DNA from: Cyanobacteria bacterium SZAS-4
Lineage (GTDB): Bacteria; Cyanobacteriota; Vampirovibrionia; Obscuribacterales; Obscuribacteraceae
NCBI GenBank assembly: GCA_018266255.1
Contig: JAFEAT010000020.1
Span: 248,001-312,000 of the forward strand
Length of the DNA stretch: 64,000 nucleotides
Direction: 5' to 3'
Below, one piece after another: positions 32,006 to 40,493 of the stretch. The notes under the pieces are model-generated. The model worked only from the letters and a program-made list of their open reading frames with translations, was not told where the DNA came from and did not search any database. A program made the translations under genes and the position numbers. Each line of letters opens with the position of its first letter. Positions within the stretch are counted from its first letter, which is position 1.

Positions 32006-33604
32006 CTACTTATTCAAATTTTTTAGAGCTTCCTTAGACTCTTTCATTTCGTCGTCTATACTTTGCGAACTTTCGTAATCTCGTTTTGCCTCGCTGTAAT
32101 TCTTGATCGCCTCAAACACTTTGCCCCGGTCGAAAAATGCTTCAGCGTTGTTTGGATCCAACTTGATCGCCTCGCTAAATGCTTCCGTCGCCTCTCCCAA
32201 GATTCCTTTGTCTTGTTTGCTAAGCCCATCTTTAGCGTAGCTCAATCCCATCAATGTGTAGGCTTTGGAACGGACCTTCGGATCCAGTTTCTGATTGTCA
32301 TAAATGGTTTTGAATCGTCTTCGCGCGTCGAATGGTGAATCCATCTTTATGGAGTTTATGCCACTAAGTAGAATAGACTCGGTCGATTCACTTGCGGGCA
32401 TGAGATTCGTTACGCCAAACCAGGTTGCAGCACCAATCGCAACTACCGCTAATGCAGCAACTCCGATTTGAACGGGACTGATTTTTCGTCCGTACCGAGA
32501 GACACCGGATGTCTTCGTTGTATCAATCGGTGCATCGTTTGTCTTAGCCGGTTCAAATAATCGACCGGTATCTCGTTCTTTTTCTTGAGCGCCAGTGTCA
32601 AACAGTCGGCCCCGGTCGCCGAGGGTTTTGTCGTCTAACGGTTTGAACAAGCCGCCGCGGTCTCCGACACCGCTGCTAACAGTCTTTTTCGCCTGGAATG
32701 CTTCTGGCGGATAAAGAACTGGTTTGTCTGGATGAAAGTCTGGAATCTGTTCGACATCATACTGAAGCAAGTTTTCGACTGTGGTGGCGTATGTTCTGAG
32801 TGTCTTATCCTCGTGACTTTTTAGAATGTCGAATGTTTTCGATCTAGATGGATGTTCGAAGTCGTTTTTGCTGAAGATCAAGTGTTTGTCGGCAATATTG
32901 ACCAGATCCCACAATTGACGGTCTTCGCCCAGACCAACCAATGTCGTGTACATCACCCAGTTGGAGAAGTTGTCGAGATATCTGCCGAAGTGATTGTCGG
33001 TGCGACTTGGATGCTGATAGTGCTCCAAACCGCGTTCATTGCTCTTCCTGCCGGCTAAACGAGGCACAAACATGCCGTCGTAGTCGATCAGTTTGATTTC
33101 GTCATCCAGCACCATAATGTTGCCGTGACTGAGATCGCCATGGGCGATTCCCACTTTGCGCAAGGCGTGAGACATCTCGAACCATTTGTCAGCCAGTCGC
33201 CGCACCTTAGCCTGATTGTCGAGATTTCTTTCGAGGTACTTGTCTAGCTGCTCCCCATCACACCAGTCCATTTTGAGAACCGGGAACCATTCGCCATGAA
33301 CTTTGATGCCTTTTGGCAGAAACTCGAAATTGACGGTGTAGGGCAGTCCCAGACCAAGTAAATCCCGGCTGATTGCCTGATAGCGCTCTTGTTGGTCGGG
33401 AATTTCGCGCAGGAAGCAGCGCACCGCGACTTTCCGTTTCGGTCCCTGCAGCATGTAAACGCTTGCAAAGTTCCCGCTGCGAACTGCCGGTGAACCATAT
33501 GGATCGTACTCAGGTTCGCCCTCTTTGAGCTCCCGGTCGTCAAAGTTCAAGTGAGGATTTTGAATCGCCTCATCATAGTCTGCTGCTACTGGCCAACCCG
33601 ACAC
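32006..33604 (-). CDS. Kinase-like protein with D-R-G repeats, TM helix and TPRs
   Basis: Residues 30-300 form a protein-kinase-like domain: SGNFASVYML, VAVRCFLRE, then GIAHGDLSHGNIMV (catalytic Asp157) and LIDYDGMFVP, where the DFG motif reads DYD. Three tandem 15-residue units follow with Asp at 315, 330 and 345 (GDRGGLF, GDRGRLF, RDTGRLF). A transmembrane helix lies at 378-398 and the outside part has TPR-type repeats (AYTLMGLSYAKDG, AEAFFDRGKVFEAIKNYSEAKRDYE). GTG 33604 is the start. It is divergent from a VWA gene with a shared 163-base promoter region. HGDLSHGN kinases next to VWA and PP2C genes recall TerY-P-type triads. Confidence 0.88.
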   Translation of the reverse strand: MSGWPVAADYDEAIQNPHLNFDDRELKEGEPEYDPYGSPAVRSGNFASVYMLQGPKRKVAVRCFLREIPDQQERYQAISRDLLGLGLPYTVNFEFLPKGIKVHGEWFPVLKMDWCDGEQLDKYLERNLDNQAKVRRLADKWFEMSHALRKVGIAHGDLSHGNIMVLDDEIKLIDYDGMFVPRLAGRKSNERGLEHYQHPSRTDNHFGRYLDNFSNWVMYTTLVGLGEDRQLWDLVNIADKHLIFSKNDFEHPSRSKTFDILKSHEDKTLRTYATTVENLLQYDVEQIPDFHPDKPVLYPPEAFQAKKTVSSGVGDRGGLFKPLDDKTLGDRGRLFDTGAQEKERDTGRLFEPAKTNDAPIDTTKTSGVSRYGRKISPVQIGVAALAVVAIGAATWFGVTNLMPASESTESILLSGINSIKMDSPFDARRRFKTIYDNQKLDPKVRSKAYTLMGLSYAKDGLSKQDKGILGEATEAFSEAIKLDPNNAEAFFDRGKVFEAIKNYSEAKRDYESSQSIDDEMKESKEALKNLNK

Positions 33605-33767
33605 GCTTCAGTCCCAATCCTCGTTGATCTCTTGCCCATTCCAAAGATTGATTTTATACCCTTCCAAATTGTCCTGCACTAAAAGCTAAACTGCAAAGGC
33701 TTGGCGGGATATAATGTGCACCTGCCTTTAGCTATTTCTTGGTGGTCTCTTATCAGGAGTTTATCTA

Positions 33768-34598
33768 GTGCCATACGACGCTCAAATAAGCCGCACCAAT
33801 CCTGCCGCGATTATCTGCCTGGTCGATCAATCCGAGTCGATGGAAGATGGTATCAAGGGTGACTCCAGCAAACGCAAATGCGACGGCGTGGCTGAGGTGT
33901 TGAACCGATTTTTACACAGCCTCGTAATCCGCTGCACGATTGGGATGGGAGAAGTTTTTCCCTACTACTACATCAGCTGCATCGGTTATGGCGCACAGGT
34001 GGGACCAGCGTTTGTAGGAAAGTTTCAAGGGGCTGAATCCGTCTGTATATCGGACTTGGCGCAAGCTGCCCGTATAGACGTAAAGACCATTGAGCGTCCA
34101 GAAGGCATCGAAAAGATTCGCACCAAGGTCTGGTTCGACCCAATTGCGAATGGGCGGACGCCGATGTGTGCTGCCTTTAAGAGCGCTCAGAGGATAGTGG
34201 AAAAATTCGTCGCACAATATCCAAATTGTTATCCACCGATGGTGCTCAATATCACCGATGGAGACTCGACTGACGGCAATCCCAGTGATGATGCGGAAGC
34301 GTTGAAACGCATTCAAACGACGAACGGAAACACACTTGTTTTCAACGTGCATGTTTCGTCGACAAATGCACCGAGCATTATCTTTCCGAACGGTGAAAGT
34401 CAGCTGAGCGACCCATATGCGCGCATGCTGTTTCGCATGTCCAGCCCGCTTCCTGCAAAAATGCAGCAGACAAGCAAAGAACTGCGCTTCGAAATCGCTG
34501 ATGGGGCGAAAGGATTCGCCTTCAACGCCGATTTGACTTGTTTGACAAGCTTATTGGAGATAGGCACACGCGGTCAGAACACCGTCGCTACGGTTTAA
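33768..34598 (+). CDS. VWA-domain protein, TerY-like
   Basis: A stand-alone von Willebrand A domain of 276 residues without signal peptide. The metal-ion-dependent adhesion site is complete: DxSxS in CLVDQSESM (Asp20, Ser22, Ser24), Thr in NGRTPM, Asp in NITDGDST. In TerY-P triads a cytoplasmic VWA protein works with a PP2C phosphatase and a kinase; both are encoded within 4 kb here. GTG 33768 has AGGAG eight bases upstream. A GC-rich hairpin follows the stop. Its partners and trigger are unknown. Confidence 0.9.
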   Translation: MPYDAQISRTNPAAIICLVDQSESMEDGIKGDSSKRKCDGVAEVLNRFLHSLVIRCTIGMGEVFPYYYISCIGYGAQVGPAFVGKFQGAESVCISDLAQAARIDVKTIERPEGIEKIRTKVWFDPIANGRTPMCAAFKSAQRIVEKFVAQYPNCYPPMVLNITDGDSTDGNPSDDAEALKRIQTTNGNTLVFNVHVSSTNAPSIIFPNGESQLSDPYARMLFRMSSPLPAKMQQTSKELRFEIADGAKGFAFNADLTCLTSLLEIGTRGQNTVATV

Positions 34599-34622
34599 GT
34601 CGTTCTTCGGCAAGAACTTGAT

Positions 34623-34642
34623 TCGCCTCGATTTCGAGGCGA
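34623..34642 (+). terminator. Hairpin after the VWA gene
   Basis: TCGCCTCG pairs perfectly with CGAGGCGA around an ATTT loop, 25 bases past the stop. Only a short T-poor stretch follows, so termination is likely but weaker than usual. Confidence 0.5.
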
Positions 34643-34744
34643 TTCGAAGCCGATTTACCGCAATCTGAACTTTGAGCCGATTTAACTTAATCCAAACCTT
34701 AATCCGAACTTTGTTCGAACTTATTTCCAGTGCTTCGAATGCGG

Positions 34745-35410
34745 TTAGGTCGACCCTTTGCGGATCTTCATTTCCATTCGATCGACAGCAGGCATAATCC
34801 AGCTGGTATCAAATGCAGTGGCAGGCTTGACCACGTCTTTCTCGAAGACCAGTGGTTTGCTTGGTGGTTGAACTTCTACAGCTGCTCTTTCAGGTTTGTC
34901 GACGTGTTTGACTACGGCGTGAGCACGCATCTGACGTTTGACGGGCGCGTAATTCGGCATTCTGATATTCACTTGTTGAGGCTGTTGGGGCTCTGAGCCA
35001 TTATCCGAGCCTGTGTGATACGCCGATCGCGATGAGTACGGACGTTGATAGGAGGGTGGTGGTGTGTACGCGGGTGGCTGCTCTGGCGGTGGCTCGGGCT
35101 GGGCGCGCCTGAGGGGATTTCTCATCGTTCCAGGATCGATATTGTAATAGTTTGAGCCCGGGCTATTTGGAGCGCCCGACGAATCAGGAGCCTGTTGAGG
35201 CGGCGACTGGTGGTAGTAACCTCCGCCCCCGCTTCCTCCTTCATAGCCGCCTGAAGCGGAGTTGCGAATTTGAATGCCTTGTCTGACGATGCTTGCGCCC
35301 TTCTGCAAGTACTGCTGCCATCTGCTGGCATCGGCTCGCATCGGATTCCAAAGGGAACCGAGTAAAAGGCTTGCTGCTATTAGTGCTCGAACGGTTTTGC
35401 TAGTAGACAT
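34745..35410 (-). CDS. Exported Pro/Gly/Tyr-rich protein
   Basis: A signal peptide (MSTSKTVRALIAASLLLGSLWNPMRADA, cleavage near 28) precedes a low-complexity mature part with GGYEGGSGGGGYYHQ, Pro-rich stretches and PPPSYQRPYSSRSAYH. The C-terminal 70 residues are basic. It resembles secreted or surface matrix-like proteins in composition only. GGAAGG precedes ATG 35410. It is located between the VWA gene and a kinase gene on the same strand. Confidence 0.75.
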   Translation of the reverse strand: MSTSKTVRALIAASLLLGSLWNPMRADASRWQQYLQKGASIVRQGIQIRNSASGGYEGGSGGGGYYHQSPPQQAPDSSGAPNSPGSNYYNIDPGTMRNPLRRAQPEPPPEQPPAYTPPPSYQRPYSSRSAYHTGSDNGSEPQQPQQVNIRMPNYAPVKRQMRAHAVVKHVDKPERAAVEVQPPSKPLVFEKDVVKPATAFDTSWIMPAVDRMEMKIRKGST

Positions 35411-35559
35411 AGACCTTCCACAATCACCTCTTCACATTATAGGGCCTGGGCAAATCTGGCGCATTTAGTTGAAAAAATTAACCCAGCTACACCGTGCTCC
35501 AGCCTTCGGTGCGAGGTTTGGCGGATGTAGATTATCGTCAGTCGCAATCTCACAATAAA

Positions 35560-35605
35560 TTTTTGCCGATATCGGCAAAAATCAGGTTGCCGATATCGAT
35601 AAAAT
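35560..35605. repeat. Palindrome copy plus adjacent partial copy
   Basis: A perfect T5-GCCGATATCGGC-A5 occupies 35560-35581; a half-matching copy GTTGCCGATATCGATAAAA follows at about 35586-35604 after TCAGG. They lie between the 3' end of the zinc-ribbon kinase gene and the start of the exported Pro-rich gene. Confidence 0.9.
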
Positions 35606-35622
35606 CAGGTTGCCGATGCTGG

Positions 35623-37311
35623 TCAACCTTGCGATTTCATGAACCATGCGATCAGACCAATCACGACGAGAAGCGCAAGAATGCCACTCAATACTAAGAT
35701 GATGAGGTTTTTGTTTTTTTCGTCAGCATCGACAGGTTGGAGCGACTTTGATTGCTGGAACGAACTTGACTGATTTGGATTAGATTGAAAAGACCCGGAT
35801 TGAGTCGGATTCTGGAAAGACCCAGATTGTTGGGTGGGATTTTGAAACGAGCCGGATTGTGTTGGTCCAACCAGTTTCGGTGGCGCTGCCAGCGGAATGT
35901 CGTCAACAATCTTGGTCGGTGCTGGTGTCGAGGGGCGAGCTGGCGCTGGAGTTTGATCTTGAACTGGCTTGACAGCTTGATCCGGTAACGCCGGGGCGAT
36001 CGATTCATATCCGAATAAGTCACTGCCTGGCATAATCATCGCATTCGGATTCATGCGTCCCCCTGCGCCAGGGACAGTTCCAGTCGCCGAAGAGTTTTTG
36101 GCTGAACCAAAATCATCCTTGAGTGACACAACTGGATCTGCTTTGCCCATATCCGCAGATGGTTGAATCGCGTCAGCTTGTATGTTCTGCGTTTGTGCTG
36201 ATTGTTCAGCCGAATTTGGATGTGGTGTTACATTTGGTGCAAGTCCGACTGGCATCGTATGTTCATATTGCGCACCCAGATCATTATTCTGCATCGTTCG
36301 CTGAGCTTGCGCCGGAATGACCCAGGTCGTGTTGTTATTGCTTTCCAAAAGTGATTTTGCAAGTTCAGATCCAAATTCAGTCATCGAAGCGAATCGTTCG
36401 TCAGGGTCCTTCGCCAGCCCTTTAAACACAACCCGCTCTAAGACTGGAGAAATGGTCAGATCTGGACGAATTTCGCCGAAAGATTTTGGCATATCTCGCA
36501 CATGCATCAATACTGTTTCCATGGCGTTGCGACCAAGGAGAGGTGGACGCCCTGTCAGGCAGTTGTAGATGACGCAGGCTAGAGCATACATGTCTGTTCT
36601 CGAGTCGATTGCTGAACCATTACACTGTTCTGGGCTCATGTACGCGGGGCTGCCAAACACTTCGCCGCTCGCGGTCAGCTTGGACGCATCGGAAGCCTCA
36701 CGCTCCAGCAATTTGGCAATTCCAAAATCAACCACTTGCGCGATTTCTTGACCGTCATCGCCGATCGAAATAATCAAATTGCTCGGTTTGATATCGCGAT
36801 GGATGACACCTTTATTGTGTGTATGAGCGAGTGCGTTGCAAATCTGTGTGAATAGCGCGACGCAGCGACTGGGTTCCATATATTCAATTTCAGCTACTAC
36901 ATCGGAGACAGTTTTGCCTTCCAAAAAGTCCATAATCAAATATGGAACTCCTTGCGGCGACAATCCGAAATCGTGGACCGTAATGATGTTCGGATGCTTC
37001 AAAAGACTTACTGCTTTAGACTCCAGTTGAAATCTCTGCAACATCACGTTGTCATGCACAAGTTCAGATCGGAGAAATTTAATGGCGACATATCTATCCA
37101 TCATTAAATGCTTGGCTTTGTAAACTGCGCTCATGCCGCCGCGGCCAAGCACCTTGGTGATCTGATATTTGTCCAAAAACGTGGTGCCGAGCAGCGGATC
37201 CGCACCAGCTGCTAGCAAAGAGCCGTCGTTAGGGCAATTTAGAATTTCGTCTTGTGTCTCCAATCCACAAGCCAGGCAAACGCGTGTGGTCTCTTGTGAC
37301 GAACTACTCAT
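35623..37311 (-). CDS. Ser/Thr protein kinase with zinc ribbon and C-terminal anchor
   Basis: The N-terminus carries CLACG and NCPNDG, a small zinc-ribbon-like module (residues 12-30). The kinase domain (47-305) is Hanks-type and complete: GRGGMSAVYKA, VAIK (Lys78), HRDIKPSN (Asp173), DFGIAK, SPEQ. A 200-residue Pro/Gln linker follows, ending in four Q-S-G-S-F-Q-type repeats, and a hydrophobic helix at about 537-558 with a short basic end, so the protein is tail-anchored with the kinase in the cytoplasm. AGGAG lies before ATG 37311. It is divergent from the PP2C-like gene, a likely functional opposite. Confidence 0.95.
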   Translation of the reverse strand: MSSSSQETTRVCLACGLETQDEILNCPNDGSLLAAGADPLLGTTFLDKYQITKVLGRGGMSAVYKAKHLMMDRYVAIKFLRSELVHDNVMLQRFQLESKAVSLLKHPNIITVHDFGLSPQGVPYLIMDFLEGKTVSDVVAEIEYMEPSRCVALFTQICNALAHTHNKGVIHRDIKPSNLIISIGDDGQEIAQVVDFGIAKLLEREASDASKLTASGEVFGSPAYMSPEQCNGSAIDSRTDMYALACVIYNCLTGRPPLLGRNAMETVLMHVRDMPKSFGEIRPDLTISPVLERVVFKGLAKDPDERFASMTEFGSELAKSLLESNNNTTWVIPAQAQRTMQNNDLGAQYEHTMPVGLAPNVTPHPNSAEQSAQTQNIQADAIQPSADMGKADPVVSLKDDFGSAKNSSATGTVPGAGGRMNPNAMIMPGSDLFGYESIAPALPDQAVKPVQDQTPAPARPSTPAPTKIVDDIPLAAPPKLVGPTQSGSFQNPTQQSGSFQNPTQSGSFQSNPNQSSSFQQSKSLQPVDADEKNKNLIILVLSGILALLVVIGLIAWFMKSQG

Positions 37312-37575
37312 TGAACACTCCTGCCTGATTATGCCGAGCGGCTTTCTGCATAGGCTATCTTCGGATTATCTGCCCAATTTCGCAAGCAGTTCCCCGTATT
37401 TTGGCAGACCGTGCGGGCAGGCAGTAATAGTGCGAGAATGTTTCTAATCACTTTCCAGTAGCGTGGAAGTCTATGCAGCAACCTGCCAGACTTATATTAT
37501 TTCCTTGACCGATGGGAATGGTTTTAAATAGGCAGTGGCAGTCACCGCTGGCGGCGTTTCAAAGGAGCACGTTTA

Positions 37576-39486
37576 GTGCGTATCTCGTGTCAAAGTTTCT
37601 CTTTGCCTAAAGCAGGAAGGAGTTTTGCTGACTGCGAGGACGCATATTTCCCCGGTGACTTAGACACTCACCAACTTTATGAAATCAATCACGAAAACAC
37701 AGATGTTTTCCGTGCATCGGTGAGCGATGGTGCTACTGATTCAATCTTTTCAAAACTGTGGGCACAGCTTCTCGCTTTCGGATATGGAGCGGGAAAGTGG
37801 GCGTCGGACATTACCGCAGAATCTGTCTTAGAGGAGCAGACGGCGTGGCTTGATTTTTTAGCGAAACAGCAATTGCCCTGGTATGCAGAGGAGAAGGCAG
37901 AATTGGGAGCTTTTGCTGCCATGGTCGGGTTAACGGTGTTCAACGATTCGAAGCGATGGACTGCAATGGCTGTTGGCGATTGCTGTATTTTTCACATCCG
38001 CAACGGCGCGTGCATCAAATCGTTTCCAATCGCTAGCGCAGCTGCATTTTCAAATTTTCCTTTGCTTTTGTGCAGTGTGGCAGAGCGTAATACAAATGTT
38101 TTTGAGAGTAAACAAATCGTTTCGGATGGTACCTGGGAGGCAGGCGATCAATTCATTTTGATGTCAGATACGGTGGCATGTTGGTTTCTATCGCAGATGG
38201 AACAGGGAAATACGGAATCTCTAGTAGCTGCTCTCGACAACGCACAATCACTCGACACGTTTGTCTCGCTAATCAACCATGCCCGCACCACCAAAGGTGC
38301 CGACGGAAATGTTCAAATGCGCGATGATGACGTCACTGTTACTTTAGTGAAAGTGGTTGATGATGCGAGCGCGCCGCTGCCGAAAAAATTCGACAGTCAG
38401 GCTCTTGCTGCGGCGATTCGACCAACAGTTGAAATACCAAAAATTGCAGTGAGCGAGAAGAGAAATACAGCTGAATTGCCGCCGATACCAGTACAAAATA
38501 AATCTGCGCTGGCAGTAGTTGCTCCGGTCGCTCCACCGGGTGTTCCTGCGCCTGTCTCTTCTACATCAACGCCGTCAGCAACGTCTGTGTCCGCGCCAAC
38601 CGCACCATCCGCAGCCGCACCATCCGCACCTCACAAGTCTACAGCACCTGCATCCGCACATTCTTCATCGTCTTACACACACGATGCCACTAACAGCAAT
38701 GGCGGAATGGTTGTTAGAGAGCCACCAAGTGCGGAAAGCAACTATGCGAGTCGAACCCGCACAAAATCGAATCAACCTGGGTTTGTTGTAGTTATAGCTA
38801 GTATGATATTGGTGGCTGTGATTGGTGCGGTCGCACTATTTGCACCTAAATCAGAGAAACATCCAAAAAAAGTTGAAACACCTGCAGCTTCGGAAAGCGT
38901 TGCAGCTCCATCGCTGACAAAATCGGACGACACATCGGCCAAACAATCGGGCGGTCATCATCGCGCCAAACACAAACTCAAGAAAACTCACCCCATTGCA
39001 CCCGCTCCGTCTAGGACTGCTTCGGCTGGGACTGCTGCGACTGGGCAGACTGCGGTTGGGGCACCACCAAGGGCGCCAGCTGCTACTGCATCACCAGATG
39101 CGGTGGCACCAAATACAAATTCACCAAACCCGAGTGATTCCGGTCAAATGCCAGTGCAGTTGCCCGCTCGTGAGCCGGTGCGAAAATCTCCACAAACAAC
39201 GCCGCAGCTAGCTCCCGATAGAGGCGCCGCGAAACCTGCAAGCAGACCCATGTCGAGGTCACTAGACCGTATGCCTCCTCAGGCACCTGAAAGAATTCGT
39301 GTGCCAATTCCTGCCCCGGATCGAACATCTGGATTGCCAGTTCAACTTCCTGATCAAATTCCTCAAGATCGCGGTTTGGACCATTCGCCGATTGGTCAAC
39401 ATCGTAGGGGCGTCAGACCTGACAAAATCTATCCTGACAAACGAAAGCAAAATGATTTGCCTGAGAATCTCAATTCGCAGAATTAG
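37576..39486 (+). CDS. Membrane protein with PP2C-like phosphatase domain
   Basis: Residues 1-265 form a PP2C-like domain: CEDAYF, VSDGATDSIFS, WTAMAVGDCCIFHI, FILMSDTVACWFL and RDDDVTVTLVKV keep the metal-binding aspartates. An Ala/Pro/Ser-rich linker leads to a transmembrane helix at about 402-424. The 200-residue part outside is Lys/His-rich, then Pro-rich, with D-R-G triplets (PDRGAAKP, PQDRGLDH). GTG 37576 has AAGGAG upstream. Together with the nearby kinases and VWA protein it fits a TerY-P-like circuit in which it removes phosphates. The domain is diverged from Stp-type PP2C, and activity is inferred. Confidence 0.85.
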   Translation: MRISCQSFSLPKAGRSFADCEDAYFPGDLDTHQLYEINHENTDVFRASVSDGATDSIFSKLWAQLLAFGYGAGKWASDITAESVLEEQTAWLDFLAKQQLPWYAEEKAELGAFAAMVGLTVFNDSKRWTAMAVGDCCIFHIRNGACIKSFPIASAAAFSNFPLLLCSVAERNTNVFESKQIVSDGTWEAGDQFILMSDTVACWFLSQMEQGNTESLVAALDNAQSLDTFVSLINHARTTKGADGNVQMRDDDVTVTLVKVVDDASAPLPKKFDSQALAAAIRPTVEIPKIAVSEKRNTAELPPIPVQNKSALAVVAPVAPPGVPAPVSSTSTPSATSVSAPTAPSAAAPSAPHKSTAPASAHSSSSYTHDATNSNGGMVVREPPSAESNYASRTRTKSNQPGFVVVIASMILVAVIGAVALFAPKSEKHPKKVETPAASESVAAPSLTKSDDTSAKQSGGHHRAKHKLKKTHPIAPAPSRTASAGTAATGQTAVGAPPRAPAATASPDAVAPNTNSPNPSDSGQMPVQLPAREPVRKSPQTTPQLAPDRGAAKPASRPMSRSLDRMPPQAPERIRVPIPAPDRTSGLPVQLPDQIPQDRGLDHSPIGQHRRGVRPDKIYPDKRKQNDLPENLNSQN

Positions 39487-39539
39487 CATCATTAACTGCG
39501 ATCTGATAGGCCATCAAAAAGTAAACTGACATCTCAATG

Positions 39540-39571
39540 GAGAAGAGGGAACCTCGTCGGTCCCCTCTCTC
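39540..39571. terminator. Bidirectional hairpin between convergent genes
   Basis: GAG-A-AGAGGG...ACC-TCGTC-GGT...CCCTCT-CTC forms a long stem with small bulges midway between two gene ends. No long T run follows on either strand. It probably ends transcription of the PP2C-like gene. Confidence 0.55.
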
Positions 39572-39611
39572 AAATTATTGATTTGCGCGAATCTATTACG
39601 CGAATCTATTA

Positions 39612-40058
39612 TTAGAATCCGATGTAGTTACGCAGGGTGGTCAGTAGACCAGGGTTGGATGTGTGCAAATAATCGAAGAACAGAGGGTCGTTGTAGGTGT
39701 TCCAGGAGTAGTTGCCATTCCAGTTGTTGTGATGGTATGCCAGCCACTGAGCGCGCATTTGAGCATCCAACTCTCGCTGGCGCTGAAGCGACATGCGATT
39801 CCAATTGTTTCTGTATAGAGTGCGCTGACCGTTCCAGTCGTTGTTCCAATATTTCGCCTGTTGGTGACGATAGTGACGATCATACTTGTTGTCATATCTG
39901 TTGTCGTTTACGCGAATGTTGATGTCGCGTCGATCCCAGTTGTTGTTGTTGTGCCAATTGTTGTCATAGTGATGGCTGTGCTCAGCTAGCGCAGGAGCTG
40001 TGCTGAGAGCAGAGAGAGCCACCATTCCTGCCATCAGACCATGCTTGATCGAATTCAT
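39612..40058 (-). CDS. Secreted Asn/His/Tyr/Arg-rich small protein
   Basis: From ATG 40058, preceded by GGAGG five bases away, the 148-residue product has a signal peptide (MNSIKHGLMAGMVALSALSTAPALA) and a mature part dominated by Asn, Asp, Arg, Tyr, His and Trp (HHYDNNWHNNNNWDRRD, QQAKYWNNDWNGQR), ending in LLTTLRNYIGF. No cysteines. The longer open frame to 40349 is an artefact running through palindrome copies. Function unknown; composition would suit a surface or spore-coat-like protein or a metal-binding one. Confidence 0.82.
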   Translation of the reverse strand: MNSIKHGLMAGMVALSALSTAPALAEHSHHYDNNWHNNNNWDRRDINIRVNDNRYDNKYDRHYRHQQAKYWNNDWNGQRTLYRNNWNRMSLQRQRELDAQMRAQWLAYHHNNWNGNYSWNTYNDPLFFDYLHTSNPGLLTTLRNYIGF

Positions 40059-40493
40059 AAAATCCTCCAGGATCGCAAAATAACCTTTGATGGAGACGCC
40101 TGTTTTTCTTTCAAAGTTCCAACGAAACCTGCAATGTATGGGGATCTCTTTGAATCTGTGGATTTTCTTGTTAATTGGGAAATTGGGATTGATTTGGGTC
40201 GTATTTTTTGCCGATATCGGCAAAAAATAATTCGGTGAAAAGGCAAAATTTCTTCCGATATCGGCAAAAATCTTTCGACGAAAAGCAAGATTTTTCCCGA
40301 TATCGGCAAAAATGTAGAGCTCTACAGCAAGTTTTCTGAAAGAAAACAATTTATCAAGGCTCTTTTACCAATGTGTGTGCGGTTTAGCCTTTGCCCGGTA
40401 GAGTTAACCTTAGTGTCGTAGATCTGGACGTGGTAAATAATCTCAGCGTGGAATATCAGACTAAGTAAAACCTGGCGTCCCACTGGAGTTCCT
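40059..40493. repeat. Gap with three palindrome copies
   Basis: Copies lie at 40205-40226 (perfect), 40249-40270 (left arm TTTCTTCCGAT) and 40291-40312 (left arm TTTTTCCCGAT), 42-44 bases apart. The changes are all in the left arm while the right arm ATCGGCAAAAA is kept. The gap separates the divergent secreted-protein and LRR-kinase genes; otherwise I see nothing in it. Confidence 0.92.

Noticed and set aside
39612..40349. 245-residue protein starting at 40349
   Set aside because: The first 97 residues derive from palindrome copies and gap sequence; GGAGG and a signal peptide place the start at 40058.
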